DNA of 64,000 nt from Zhongshania aquimaris (GTDB lineage: Bacteria > Pseudomonadota > Gammaproteobacteria > Pseudomonadales > Spongiibacteraceae), in contig NZ_JAHWDQ010000003.1 of assembly GCF_019312595.1 (NCBI RefSeq), positions 62,001-126,000 on the forward strand. The letters are read 5' to 3'. Made by a program: the position numbers and the translations under genes. This document shows positions 12,000 through 23,143 of the stretch, piece after piece. The notes below the pieces were generated by a model. It did not search any database and had not been told where the DNA came from. It saw nothing but the letters and a program-made list of their open reading frames with translations. Within the stretch, counting starts at the first letter, position 1. The number at the start of each line of letters is the position of its first letter.

Positions 12000-14271
12000 A
12001 GGTCTGGCTCTCCTCCTCATCCACCGTTTCTGCGGTTAGAGCTAGACCATCACCTTTGACGGTGATACTCACCACCCCACCACATTTCTCCAGGCTGCCA
12101 AATAGAACCATTTCAGCGAGTGGTTTCTTGATGTGCTGCTGAATGATGCGTGCCATTGGCCGCGCCCCCATGGTTTTGTCATAACCATTCTCAACTAACC
12201 AGCGGCGTGCAGCATCGTCCACATTCAGCACCACTTTTTTGTCGTCTAACTGCGCCTGCAATTCAACCAAGAACTTGTCGACAACGGTTAAAATAACGTC
12301 AGACTGCAGCGGCGCAAAGGAAATAACACTGTCCAAGCGATTGCGGAATTCTGGTGTGAATAAGCGGTTGATCGCCTCGCTAGAGTCGGTTTGATTATCC
12401 TGCTCTGTAAAACCGATTGAACGGCGGCTCATACTTTCAGCGCCGGCATTGGTCGTCATGACAAATATCACATTGCGGAAATCTGCCTTGCGACCATTAT
12501 TGTCGGTTAGAGAACCATGATCCATGACCTGTAGGAGCAGATTAAACAAATCAGGGTGGGCCTTTTCAATCTCGTCTAACAGCACCACAGAGTGGGGATG
12601 TTTGGTGACGGAATCGGTTAGCAAGCCGCCTTGATCAAAACCAACATAACCTGGGGGCGCACCAATAAGACGAGATACGGTATGGCGCTCCATATACTCC
12701 GACATATCGAAACGAATCAGCTCTAAGCCAAGCAGTTTGGCTAGCTGCCGGCAAATCTCGGTCTTACCAACACCAGTTGGGCCGGCTAGCAAGAAGCTCC
12801 CTATTGGCTTCTCTGCTGACTTCAAACCTGCGCGCGCAAGTTTAATGGATGCACTGAGTTCCGATACCGCTTGATCTTGACCGAAGACCACCATTTTGAG
12901 ATTGTCTTCGAGCTTGGCCAATGACGCTTTATCGTCTGACGACACGCTTTTAGGGGGTATACGCGCAATCTTAGCGACAATCGCCTCCACTTCCGCGATA
13001 TCAATTTTTTCCACTCTGTTTTCTGGTTTTTGCAGACGCTGGTAGGCACCCGCTTCGTCGATCACATCAATTGCCTTATCAGGCAAAAAGCGATCATTGA
13101 TATAGCGGGCCGACAACTCTGCCGCTGAGCGCAATGCGCCATCGGTATACTTGAGGTCGTGATGACTTTCAAAGCGCGAGCGCAGACCTTTCAATATTAA
13201 GAAGGTATCTTCCACTGACGGCTCGTTTACATCGACTTTTTGGAAGCGACGGCTCAACGCGCGGTCCTTATCAAAAATACCGCGATACTCTTGGAAGGTA
13301 GTTGACCCAATACACCGCATCTGTCCAGAGCTGAGCAGCGGCTTTAAAAGATTGGACGCATCCATCACACCACCGGAGGCCGCGCCGGCACCAATGATAG
13401 TGTGAATCTCATCTATGAACAGAATGGCGCCTTCACGCTTCTTAAGGTCGGCGAGTAAGCCTTTTAAGCGTTTTTCAAAATCACCGCGGTATTTTGTACC
13501 GGCAAGCAATGCGCCCATATCTAACGAATAAACCACGCTGCCGATAAGGACATCGGGCACTTCGCCATCGACGATACGCTTTGCCAAGCCCTCAGCGATC
13601 GCGGTTTTACCAACGCCGGACTCACCAACGAGTAGAGGGTTGTTTTTGCGTCGGCGGGTAAGGATCTGCGCAACGCGCTCGACTTCTTCAGCACGCCCAA
13701 TCAGCGGGTCAATCCGCCCCGCCTTGGCCTCTTCATTTAAGTTAGTGGCAAAATTTTCAAGTGGGCGCTGCTCAGGATCGCCATTTTCACCTTCTTGATC
13801 TTGCTGTTGATCGTGCTCAAGCCCCTCGGCGCCAGATACTTTTGAGATGCCGTGGGTAATATAATTCACGACGTCTAGACGATTAACATTTTGGGATTTT
13901 AAAAAGTAAACAGCTTGGCTTTCCTGCTCACTAAAAATGGCAACCAGCACATTTGCGCCGGTGACCTCTTGCTTACCGGAGGACTGCACATGGAATACCG
14001 CTCGCTGAAGCACGCGCTGAAAGCCCAGTGTGGGCTGCGTATCGCGCTCTGCGTCGTCTTCAGGAATGCGCGGCGTGGTGGCCTCAACAAACTCTTTTAG
14101 CTCGCCCTTGAGCTGAGTTAAATCAGCACCGCAGGCTAGCAGCACCTTAACAGCAGCCTCATTGTCTGCTAAAGCCAGTAGCAGGTGCTCAACCGTCATA
14201 AACTCATGTCGACGACTACGAGCCGATTTAAATGCCTGGCTCAATGTTGTTTCGAGATCTTTGCTCAACAT
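11992..14271 (-). CDS. clpA: ATP-dependent Clp protease ATP-binding subunit ClpA
   Basis: Hexameric AAA+ unfoldase that feeds substrates into ClpP. The N-domain (two Clp repeats, residues ~1-145, the ClpS-docking face) precedes two ATPase modules. Walker A1 is [13 protein letters not shown] (about residue 215) and Walker A2 is [13 protein letters not shown] (about 495). Walker B is [13 protein letters not shown] in the first and [10 protein letters not shown] in the second. The IGF tripeptide in [10 protein letters not shown] is the expected ClpP-binding loop. The acidic/Gln linker after the N-domain is typical. At 759 residues it is full length, and it is transcribed after clpS, 31 bp downstream of it. 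Confidence 0.97.
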   Translation of the reverse strand: MLSKDLETTLSQAFKSARSRRHEFMTVEHLLLALADNEAAVKVLLACGADLTQLKGELKEFVEATTPRIPEDDAERDTQPTLGFQRVLQRAVFHVQSSGKQEVTGANVLVAIFSEQESQAVYFLKSQNVNRLDVVNYITHGISKVSGAEGLEHDQQQDQEGENGDPEQRPLENFATNLNEEAKAGRIDPLIGRAEEVERVAQILTRRRKNNPLLVGESGVGKTAIAEGLAKRIVDGEVPDVLIGSVVYSLDMGALLAGTKYRGDFEKRLKGLLADLKKREGAILFIDEIHTIIGAGAASGGVMDASNLLKPLLSSGQMRCIGSTTFQEYRGIFDKDRALSRRFQKVDVNEPSVEDTFLILKGLRSRFESHHDLKYTDGALRSAAELSARYINDRFLPDKAIDVIDEAGAYQRLQKPENRVEKIDIAEVEAIVAKIARIPPKSVSSDDKASLAKLEDNLKMVVFGQDQAVSELSASIKLARAGLKSAEKPIGSFLLAGPTGVGKTEICRQLAKLLGLELIRFDMSEYMERHTVSRLIGAPPGYVGFDQGGLLTDSVTKHPHSVVLLDEIEKAHPDLFNLLLQVMDHGSLTDNNGRKADFRNVIFVMTTNAGAESMSRRSIGFTEQDNQTDSSEAINRLFTPEFRNRLDSVISFAPLQSDVILTVVDKFLVELQAQLDDKKVVLNVDDAARRWLVENGYDKTMGARPMARIIQQHIKKPLAEMVLFGSLEKCGGVVSITVKGDGLALTAETVDEEESQTCD

Positions 14272-14302
14272 AGACTACGTCCGCCCTTTGACATTACAAA
14301 CT

Positions 14303-14656
14303 TCAATCATCGCTTTCTTCTATCTCAGCAAGTAGCGGATGGCCATTATCTCTTGCGTACTGGTTTACCTGTGCCGCTTTGGTTTCCGCGATATCTTTGG
14401 TAAACACGCCGCACACCCCTTTACCTTTGGTGTGTACTGCAAGCATTACTTGGGTGGCGCGCTGCCGATCCAAATAAAAGAAGTCCTCTAAAATTTCGAC
14501 AACAAACTCCATCGGAGTGTAATCATCGTTCAACAAGATCACCGCATACATGCGTGGCTTCTTCAATTCAGGCTTTGCCTCTTGAATTGCTAAGCCATTA
14601 CCGTGATCTTCGTCGGCTTTATTACCTGAGTTTTGTATATCAATGTTCATTTTCAC
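14303..14656 (-). CDS. clpS: ClpS, N-degron adaptor for ClpAP
   Basis: Adaptor that recognises N-terminal Leu, Phe, Tyr and Trp and delivers those proteins to ClpA. After a flexible N-terminal tail comes the conserved core: [21 protein letters not shown] (substrate pocket with Asn-Asp-Asp), then [24 protein letters not shown]. The start is either GTG 14656, which has AGG eight bases upstream, or ATG 14650; GTG fits the ribosome site better. It is divergent from cspD, a classic arrangement, and precedes clpA. Confidence 0.95.
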   Translation of the reverse strand: MKMNIDIQNSGNKADEDHGNGLAIQEAKPELKKPRMYAVILLNDDYTPMEFVVEILEDFFYLDRQRATQVMLAVHTKGKGVCGVFTKDIAETKAAQVNQYARDNGHPLLAEIEESDD

Positions 14657-14736
14657 TGGCTTTACCTGAGCTTATCACCACTATAACCCCACGCAATAGG
14701 GAAATTCACCAACTTAACGACTTACATCTTCTTCAC

Positions 14737-14765
14737 TTGACGAAGAGGCCGGACTGTTTTAAAAA
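14737..14765 (+). promoter_or_regulatory. Putative sigma-70 promoter for cspD
   Basis: TTGACG (14737-14742) and TAAAAA (14760-14765) are 17 bp apart in the 187-bp clpS/cspD divergent spacer and read towards cspD, about 80 bp before its ATG. A long leader of this size is common for cold-shock genes. Confidence 0.5.
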
Positions 14766-14843
14766 TGGGGGCTAAGTCGCAAAATACAAGGTAGTTTGCG
14801 TAAATATGACAATAACTATAACGACAATTAAGGATAAAAAGCT

Positions 14844-15056
14844 ATGCAGCAGGGTGTTGTAAAGTGGTTCAATAACGCCAAGGGCTACGGTTTCATTGTT
14901 TCAGAAAATAGTGAAGATGAGGTTTTTGCGCACTATTCGGCTATTACAATGGAAGGCTACAAAACCTTAAAAGCGGGACAAAGCGTGAAGTTTAGTGCGG
15001 AGCCAGGCCCCAAAGGACTTCATGCGACCAACATTCAGGCATCAGACGAAGAGTAA
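14844..15056 (+). CDS. cspD: Cold-shock-like protein CspD
   Basis: 70-residue OB-fold single-strand nucleic-acid binding protein. RNP1-like KGYGFIV and RNP2-like VFAHYSAI are both present, after the [14 protein letters not shown] start. The position opposite clpS and the E. coli CspD-like features (stationary-phase inhibitor of replication initiation) point to CspD rather than a true cold-inducible CspA paralogue. That functional choice rests on synteny. Confidence 0.9.
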   Translation: MQQGVVKWFNNAKGYGFIVSENSEDEVFAHYSAITMEGYKTLKAGQSVKFSAEPGPKGLHATNIQASDEE

Positions 15057-15081
15057 AAGAAGAAAGTTTCCAATTTAGAGA

Positions 15082-15110
15082 TTTTGCCACCGGCAGCGCC
15101 GGTGGCAAAA
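15082..15110. terminator. Strong symmetric hairpin between cspD and icd
   Basis: A perfect 13-bp stem (TTTTGCCACCGGC / GCCGGTGGCAAAA, 15082-15094 and 15098-15110) with a 3-nt loop lies between convergent cspD and icd. T and A runs sit inside the stem ends rather than after it, so it is probably a bidirectional 3'-end hairpin rather than a textbook U-tract terminator. Confidence 0.6.
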
Positions 15111-15115
15111 TGGCT

Positions 15116-16372
15116 TTACGCCATGTGCTTAACGATAGCATCACCGAATTCAGAACATTTCAGCAAGGTTGCACCTTCCATCAAACGCTCAAAATCGTAG
15201 GTTACCGTCTTCGCTTGGATTGCGCCGTTCATACCGTCAATAATCAGGTCAGCAGCTTCATTCCAACCCATGTGACGCAGCATCATTTCAGCAGACAGGA
15301 TCAAGGAACCTGGGTTTACCTTGTCCAGGCCTGTGTACTTAGGTGCAGTACCGTGGGTAGCTTCAAACAAGGCAATGTTATCGCTCAAGTTTGCACCCGG
15401 TGCGATACCAATACCACCAACCTGGGCGGCAAGTGCATCAGACAAGTAGTCACCATTCAAATTAAGGGTAGCAATGACGCTGTATTCGTCTGGACGCAGT
15501 AAAACCTGTTGCAGCATGGCGTCAGCAATAACATCTTTAACGACGATTTCTTTGCCGGTATTAGGGTTGTTAAACTTAACCCATGGGCCGCCATCAATCA
15601 GCTCTGCCCCAAACTCATTGACCGCCAGTTCGTATGCCCAATTCTTGAAAGCACCTTCGGTGAACTTCATGATATTGCCTTTGTGTACGATGGTCAGTGA
15701 CGGCAAATCTTGATCGATGGTGTATTGCAATGCCTTACGAACTAGGCGCTCGGTACCTTCTTTAGATACCGGCTTGATACCGATACCACATTCTTGCGGG
15801 AAGCGGATTTTAGTAACGCCCATCTCTTCCTGTAAGAATTCGATGACTTTATCAGCTTCTGGTGTGCCCGCTTTCCACTCAATACCCGCGTAAATGTCTT
15901 CTGAGTTTTCGCGGAAAATAACCATATTGGTTTTGCCCGGCTCTTTAACCGGAGAAGGTACACCTTCAAACCAGCGCACTGGACGCTGACATACATAAAG
16001 ATCTAGTTCTTGGCGCAACGCGACGTTCAGTGAACGGAAGCCGCCGCCGACGGGCGTAGTCAAAGGACCTTTTATGCCTACGACATAGTCTTTAATTGCA
16101 TCTAGAGTTTCTGCCGGGAACCAGTCACCGTCGTATAGCTCTGCTGCTTTTTCGCCAGTGTAAATTTCCATCCAGCTGATTTTCTTGGCGCCTGAGTAGG
16201 CTTTTTCAACGGCTGCATCAACTACGTTGATCATCACCGGAGTAATGTCGGCCCCGATGCCATCACCTTCGATAAAAGGAATAATTGGCCGATCGGGTAC
16301 ATTGAGGGAAAGATCCGCATTAACGGTGATTTTCTCGCCCGCAGTAGGTACCTTGATATGTTGGTATCCCAT
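15116..16372 (-). CDS. icd: Isocitrate dehydrogenase (NADP+)
   Basis: TCA-cycle enzyme making 2-oxoglutarate, CO2 and NADPH. The 418-residue product has the dimeric NADP-type features: substrate loop [13 protein letters not shown] with the Ser regulated by AceK phosphorylation in other bacteria, [28 protein letters not shown], and cofactor-binding [13 protein letters not shown] followed by the [14 protein letters not shown] helix. GGAG lies six bases before ATG 16372, so the upstream in-frame ATG at 16384 is not needed. It is a single-gene unit convergent with cspD and divergent from rluE. Confidence 0.97.
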   Translation of the reverse strand: MGYQHIKVPTAGEKITVNADLSLNVPDRPIIPFIEGDGIGADITPVMINVVDAAVEKAYSGAKKISWMEIYTGEKAAELYDGDWFPAETLDAIKDYVVGIKGPLTTPVGGGFRSLNVALRQELDLYVCQRPVRWFEGVPSPVKEPGKTNMVIFRENSEDIYAGIEWKAGTPEADKVIEFLQEEMGVTKIRFPQECGIGIKPVSKEGTERLVRKALQYTIDQDLPSLTIVHKGNIMKFTEGAFKNWAYELAVNEFGAELIDGGPWVKFNNPNTGKEIVVKDVIADAMLQQVLLRPDEYSVIATLNLNGDYLSDALAAQVGGIGIAPGANLSDNIALFEATHGTAPKYTGLDKVNPGSLILSAEMMLRHMGWNEAADLIIDGMNGAIQAKTVTYDFERLMEGATLLKCSEFGDAIVKHMA

Positions 16373-16474
16373 TTTTGACTCCATGGTTTATGAGTTAGTA
16401 TCTGTGCTAGTGCTCGCTCAAATAATGAAAACAGCTACATATTGCTACAATGCAGCTTCTGCAAAAAGCGCGGC

Positions 16475-16483
16475 ATTATAACA
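16475..16483 (-). promoter_or_regulatory. Extended -10 promoter element for icd
   Basis: On the minus strand these bases read TGTTATAAT, a perfect TGnTATAAT extended -10, about 100 bp upstream of the icd start. No good -35 is visible, as is usual for extended -10 promoters. It implies a leader of roughly 95 nt. Confidence 0.55.
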
Positions 16484-16504
16484 CTTTATACCCAGATTTC
16501 TTCT

Positions 16505-17164
16505 ATGAATGAGCCTATTTTTATCGTGTGTGATATTTTTCTTTTTAACAAGCCCTACCAAGTGATGAGTCAATTCACCGACTCAGATGGGCGAGCCAAC
16601 CTGTCTGATTACATCAGGATACCGGCCATATATCCAGCGGGAAGGCTCGATTATGACTCAGAAGGCTTGATGATTTTAACAGGCGACGGTGAACTTCAGC
16701 ACCAGATAAGCCATCCGCGCCACAAGCTCCCAAAAACCTACTGGGTGCAGGTCGACGGCGACATCAACGAAGAGGCATTAAAACAACTGCGAGCCGGCGT
16801 GGGTCTCAATGATGGCCCAACCCTGCCGGCAATTGCAGACAAAATTGTTGAGCCAGCGTCACTCTGGCCCCGCACTCCTCCTGTGCGATTTCGAGCCAAC
16901 ATCCCCACCAGTTGGATAAGCCTTACCATTAGCGAGGGTCGCAATAGACAGGTTCGGCGCATGACGGCTGCCGTGGGCTTTCCGACACTGCGCCTGATCC
17001 GGGCTAGCATTGGCAATTGGAACATAGAAGGCTTGGCGCCAGGCGAGCACACCTCGGCCACCCTGGGGGCGGAATTTATTCGCTACAAGCCACAAAACAC
17101 CCGCAAGCCAAAACCTAACTACCGCAAATCCACTAAACCATCAGGGCGCAAGCGTAGTCCTTAA
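16505..17164 (+). CDS. rluE: 23S rRNA pseudouridine(2457) synthase RluE
   Basis: RsuA-family pseudouridine synthase. The catalytic motif GRLDYDSEGLMILT has the nucleophilic Asp at about residue 49, and the SEGRNRQVRRM motif is present. The protein lacks an S4 domain and starts FNKPYQVMSQF, which is the short RluE type modifying U2457 of 23S rRNA. The C-terminus is a Lys/Arg/Pro-rich tail (~25 residues). I start at ATG 16505 rather than an upstream ATG that would read through the icd promoter. nudJ follows 46 bp later. Confidence 0.88.
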   Translation: MNEPIFIVCDIFLFNKPYQVMSQFTDSDGRANLSDYIRIPAIYPAGRLDYDSEGLMILTGDGELQHQISHPRHKLPKTYWVQVDGDINEEALKQLRAGVGLNDGPTLPAIADKIVEPASLWPRTPPVRFRANIPTSWISLTISEGRNRQVRRMTAAVGFPTLRLIRASIGNWNIEGLAPGEHTSATLGAEFIRYKPQNTRKPKPNYRKSTKPSGRKRSP

Positions 17165-17210
17165 ACCTCTGCTCCTGTTACAATCCGCACTTTAAAGGCC
17201 GGATACATTT

Positions 17211-17648
17211 ATGGAATGGCATCCACATGTCACCGTTGCAACATTGGTTGAGAATGACGGTAAGTTTTTATTTGTCGAAGAAATTAAGCATGGCCGCAGA
17301 GTCTTAAACCAGCCAGCCGGTCATCTTGAAGAAAACGAGAGCTTAATAGAGGCTGCTCTCAGAGAAACATTAGAAGAGACACAGTGGCGAGTAGAGATCT
17401 TAGGCGTGGTTGGCGTAGGCCTCTACAAAGCACCCGCCAATGGCGTGACCTACCATCGAACCAGTTTTTTCGCTCGTCCCATCGCGTTTTGCCCTGAGCA
17501 AAAACTCGACATAGATATTGAGCAGGCCATTTGGTTAACGCCCGATGAGCTAAGAGAGCGCCGCGGGCAACTTCGCAGCCCATTGGTCCTGGAGTGTTTA
17601 GAAAGATATTTACAGGGTCAGCGCCACCCACTATCAATGATTTACTAG
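17211..17648 (+). CDS. nudJ: Nudix phosphohydrolase NudJ
   Basis: 145-residue Nudix hydrolase. The Nudix box begins GHLEENESLIEAALRE and ends TLEETQW (about residues 37-59), matching G-x5-E-x7-REUxEExxU. E. coli NudJ removes phosphate from HMP-PP, thiamine diphosphate and nucleoside di/triphosphates. Its place between rluE and mnmA is the conserved one in enterics and pseudomonads, which is the main reason for the NudJ name. Confidence 0.88.
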   Translation: MEWHPHVTVATLVENDGKFLFVEEIKHGRRVLNQPAGHLEENESLIEAALRETLEETQWRVEILGVVGVGLYKAPANGVTYHRTSFFARPIAFCPEQKLDIDIEQAIWLTPDELRERRGQLRSPLVLECLERYLQGQRHPLSMIY

Positions 17649-17680
17649 CGCAGCGAACTCACCGCGTAACGGATACATGA

Positions 17681-18783
17681 ATGATTCAGAAAGACCCCAG
17701 TGACACTAAAGTTATCGTCGGCATGTCCGGCGGTGTCGACTCCTCGGTATCTGCCCTACTCTTGATTCAACAAGGCTTTCAGGTTGAAGGCTTGTTCATG
17801 AAAAACTGGGACGAAGATGACGGCACGGAATACTGTACTGCCAAAGACGACTTAGCAGACGCCAGCGCTGTTTGCGATAAACTGGGCATACACCTGCACA
17901 CCGCAAATTTCGCCGCCGAATACTGGGACAATGTATTCGAGCACTTTCTTGAAGAATACAAAGCCGGCCGGACACCTAACCCCGATATCCTGTGCAATCG
18001 CGAAATTAAGTTTAAAGCCTTTCTTGAGTACGCCATGGCCTTGGGGGCAGATTACATCGCGACCGGCCACTATACGCGGCGACGCGACATTAACGGGACA
18101 AGCCAGCTATTAAAAGGACTAGATCCGAATAAGGATCAAAGCTATTTTCTGCACGCCGTAGGCAGCGAACAATTGGCCAAAACCCTATTTCCGGTGGGTG
18201 AAATCGAAAAACCCGAAGTGCGGGCGCTGGCGGAAAAACACGGACTGATCACCCACAACAAAAAGGACAGCACCGGTATCTGTTTTATCGGCGAGCGACG
18301 CTTTAAGGATTTCCTCCAGCAGTATTTGCCAGCCAAACCGGGCAGAATTGAAACCCTTGATGGTATCGATATGGGCCAGCACAGTGGCTTGATGTACCAC
18401 ACCATCGGTCAGCGCCAAGGCCTTGGCATAGGCGGCGTAAAAGGCGGCGGCGAAGAACCCTGGTACGTTATCGATAAGGACCTTGAGCGCAATGTGTTAT
18501 TAGTAGCACAGGGTAGCCAACATCCCTCTTTGTTCAAGCAGGCGTTACAGGTAAGCGACATTCACTGGATTAGCGGGCAAGCACCAATACTCCCGCATAA
18601 TTGCACAGCCAAGACCCGCTACCGCCAAGCCGATCAGCATTGCGAAATACGTCCTACTGACACCGGCTTTGACGTGCATTTCAGCGAAGCACAGCGTGCC
18701 ATCACACCCGGCCAATCAGTCGTATTCTACGACGGCGACGTGTGCCTTGGCGGCGGTATTATCGAAGCGGGATATCAGTATCA

Positions 18784-18787
<4 letters not shown>
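17681..18787 (+). CDS. mnmA: tRNA-specific 2-thiouridylase MnmA
   Basis: Adenylates and thiolates U34 of tRNA-Lys, -Glu and -Gln using sulfur relayed from IscS and Tus proteins. The PP-loop [13 protein letters not shown] is at residues ~13-25. The catalytic Cys pair is in [12 protein letters not shown] and [10 protein letters not shown]. Family stretches ATGHYTRR and [17 protein letters not shown] follow, for the usual 368 residues. Its stop overlaps the hflD start as ATGA, so hflD is translationally coupled. Confidence 0.97.
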
Positions 18788-20873
<2,086 letters not shown>

Positions 20874-20877
20874 CAAA

Positions 20878-22008
20878 ATGGCGCTGCAAAACTTTGATCC
20901 ACAAACGTTTTTAGATCAAGTTTGGCAGCGCAATGCCCTGCTTATAAAAAATGCGATACCCAATTATGACTGCCCATTAGATGGCAATGACCTTGCAGGT
21001 CTAGCCTGTGAAGACGATGTCGACAGCCGAATTATCTTTGAAAAAGACGGCGGCTGGGAGCTGCGCAACGGCCCGTTTAAAGAGGACGATTTCGGCACCC
21101 TTCCCGAGTCGAAGTGGACCTTATTGGTTCAAAGTGTCGATCACTATCTACCCGAATTAGCCGAACTGCTGGCACACTTCCGCTTTATTCCTCGCTGGCG
21201 AACAGAAGACGTCATGGTGAGTTACGCCTGCGACGGAGGCAATGTCGGCCCGCATTACGACCAATACGATGTCTTTTTAGTGCAAGGCAGCGGGCGCCGA
21301 CGCTGGAAAATCGGTGGCCACTGCACGCCGAGCAATGCCCTATCAAACACATCTGGACTGCGTTTGTTAAAGGATTTCAGCGCAGAACAGGAATACCTAC
21401 TGGAAGCGGGTGATGTCCTTTATGTGCCGCCTGGAGTGGCGCATTGGGGAGTTGCTGAAGGCGACGACTGCATCACCCTTTCCGTTGGTTTTCGAGCCCC
21501 CTCGGAAGCCGCACTGCTCAGCGACTTTAGCGACGATATTGCCAGCTACCTCGACGAATCTTTACGTTATCAAGATCCGCAGCTCAGCGCTGATGCACAC
21601 CCCGCCGAGATTTCTGCGCAGGTGCACCAGCATGTTAAATCGCTGATACAGCGCCACATCGACAATGACCAGCACCTTGCGCGCTGGTTCGGCGAGATGA
21701 TGACTCGTATCCCTGATCAAGAAAGCATGGTAGACGACTCCCTGAGCCCAGAAGCCTTTCTTTTGGAGCTTGCCGAGGGCGCGGTGCTGCAATTGCGGTT
21801 GGGAGCAAGGCTTGCCTTTGACGATCAGTATTTATTTGCGGATGGCCTAGCGTTTCCCTATCCAGCCGAGCAGCGCGGCGATGTTAGAGCACTGTGCGAA
21901 ATCGAGTGTGGCGTCACGATTGATACAGCGCACCGCCTAAGTCCTGACATGATTTACGCCCTTTTCTGTAACGGCACCCTGTGTTTTTACGATGATACGC
22001 AAGACTGA
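20878..22008 (+). CDS. roxA: Ribosomal protein uL16 arginine hydroxylase (JmjC cupin, RoxA/YcfD)
   Basis: Fe(II)/2-oxoglutarate oxygenase. E. coli YcfD hydroxylates an Arg of ribosomal protein L16. The JmjC-type cupin shows the metal motif HxD (GPHYDQYDVF, His126/Asp128), the downstream YVPPGVAHWGVAEGD with the second His, and the dimerisation/winged-helix C-terminal region. The N-terminal WQRNALLIKNAIPNY is typical. It starts 4 bp after purB, suggesting one transcript, and its end overlaps the next gene by 17 bp. Confidence 0.92.
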   Translation: MALQNFDPQTFLDQVWQRNALLIKNAIPNYDCPLDGNDLAGLACEDDVDSRIIFEKDGGWELRNGPFKEDDFGTLPESKWTLLVQSVDHYLPELAELLAHFRFIPRWRTEDVMVSYACDGGNVGPHYDQYDVFLVQGSGRRRWKIGGHCTPSNALSNTSGLRLLKDFSAEQEYLLEAGDVLYVPPGVAHWGVAEGDDCITLSVGFRAPSEAALLSDFSDDIASYLDESLRYQDPQLSADAHPAEISAQVHQHVKSLIQRHIDNDQHLARWFGEMMTRIPDQESMVDDSLSPEAFLLELAEGAVLQLRLGARLAFDDQYLFADGLAFPYPAEQRGDVRALCEIECGVTIDTAHRLSPDMIYALFCNGTLCFYDDTQD

Positions 22009-22894
22009 TTGGCACACCAGTGAAGCTGAACTTGTGGCCATTCGTCGCGAGGTGTTCATCGATGAACAGCATGTTCCCATCGAACTAGAAATCGACGATC
22101 ACGATTCTCACTGCCATCACTGGCTCGCCTATATCAATAACGAGGCTGTTGGCACCGTTAGAATGCTCAATAACGGCGGAATTGGGCGCATGGCGGTGCT
22201 GAAACCCTTTCGCAAACAAGGGGTGGGCAAAGCGCTGCTGCAAGCTGCAATTGAATATGCCAAAGTGCAAGACTGGCGCTCGCTAACGCTGTCCGCCCAA
22301 GATCACGCCATCGACTTTTATGCCGCACAAGGCTTTATAGCCTTCGGCGATATGTTTATGGACGCGGGAATTCCCCATCAATCAATGCAACTGCTACTGC
22401 GCGAGTCCCGCAAGCTGGGCCAAGACAGCGTAATATTCTTGCCCAGTAATAATGCCGCTACCGCCCTGGATTTATGTCAGCAGGCGCGCCGAACACTGCG
22501 CATATTTAGCCACTCACTTGAGCCCGCGCTTTTCGCTAGGGAAGATATTGTTAGCGCTTTATCCGCACTAGCTAGGCGCCATCGCCAGAGTGAAATAAGA
22601 CTATTGATATGCGATGAAGCACCATTGCGAGAGCAGCGTCACCCATTGATTGAGCTATGTCAGCGACTGCCCTCCTCCATACCCCTGCGAGTCCTGCCTT
22701 TCGATTCACAAGCTGAATTAAATGAATTTTTTGTACTTGCCGACCGCAGCGGTATCTTCGTGCATTCAGAAAGCGCACCAGAGACAAGCTGGTGTAGCTA
22801 TTTTCTTCCTCCCAAGGTCCGTGACTACCAGGAGCGCTTTGACCGAATGTGGGCGCGGGGGGAGCAACTCAGGTATTTGCGTAGACTCTATTAA
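21992..22894 (+). CDS. GNAT acetyltransferase fused to an uncharacterised C-terminal domain
   Basis: 300-residue fusion. Residues ~1-135 are a GNAT domain of the ElaA/YjcF type: VRREVFIDEQHVP-like start, acetyl-CoA pocket GRMAVLKPFRKQGVGKALLQ and AIDFYAAQGFIAFGDMFMDAGIPH. Residues ~140-300 form a second domain beginning DSVIFLPSNNAATALDL and containing RTLRIFSHSLEPALF and, near the end, FDRMWARGEQLRYLRRLY. Its spacing faintly recalls phospholipase-D-like folds, but no HKD motif is visible. The 17-bp overlap with roxA suggests coupled translation. The substrate is unknown. Confidence 0.8.
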   Translation: MIRKTDWHTSEAELVAIRREVFIDEQHVPIELEIDDHDSHCHHWLAYINNEAVGTVRMLNNGGIGRMAVLKPFRKQGVGKALLQAAIEYAKVQDWRSLTLSAQDHAIDFYAAQGFIAFGDMFMDAGIPHQSMQLLLRESRKLGQDSVIFLPSNNAATALDLCQQARRTLRIFSHSLEPALFAREDIVSALSALARRHRQSEIRLLICDEAPLREQRHPLIELCQRLPSSIPLRVLPFDSQAELNEFFVLADRSGIFVHSESAPETSWCSYFLPPKVRDYQERFDRMWARGEQLRYLRRLY

Positions 22895-23143
22895 GCTTTC
22901 AATTCACGACTTAATAAGTTTAAAATTGCTAAAATCTAGCGCGCCGTTCAAAACATCAAGCTCCTGAAAACATGACATATTCCTGACAAATTTATGACGA
23001 AAGTCGTATTTTCGCGCCATCCCGTCATTTTTACATAAAAAAAACCAGCCAAAGTCCCCCTTCTTTACTTTTACACGAGCAAAATTGACTAATTTGCTGT
23101 ACATTACCCGCCTATTTTCAACCCAGCTTATCTAGAGAGCGCT

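Noticed and set aside
16372-16384. Upstream ATG giving icd a MESK start as in E. coli
   Set aside because: The GGAG that would serve ATG 16372 lies within those codons, and the product from 16372 begins MGYQ as in pseudomonads.
22904-23104. 66-codon minus-strand frame upstream of fusA2
   Set aside because: It covers the fusA2 leader and promoter region, has no supporting ribosome site, and its lysine-rich composition reflects A/T runs.
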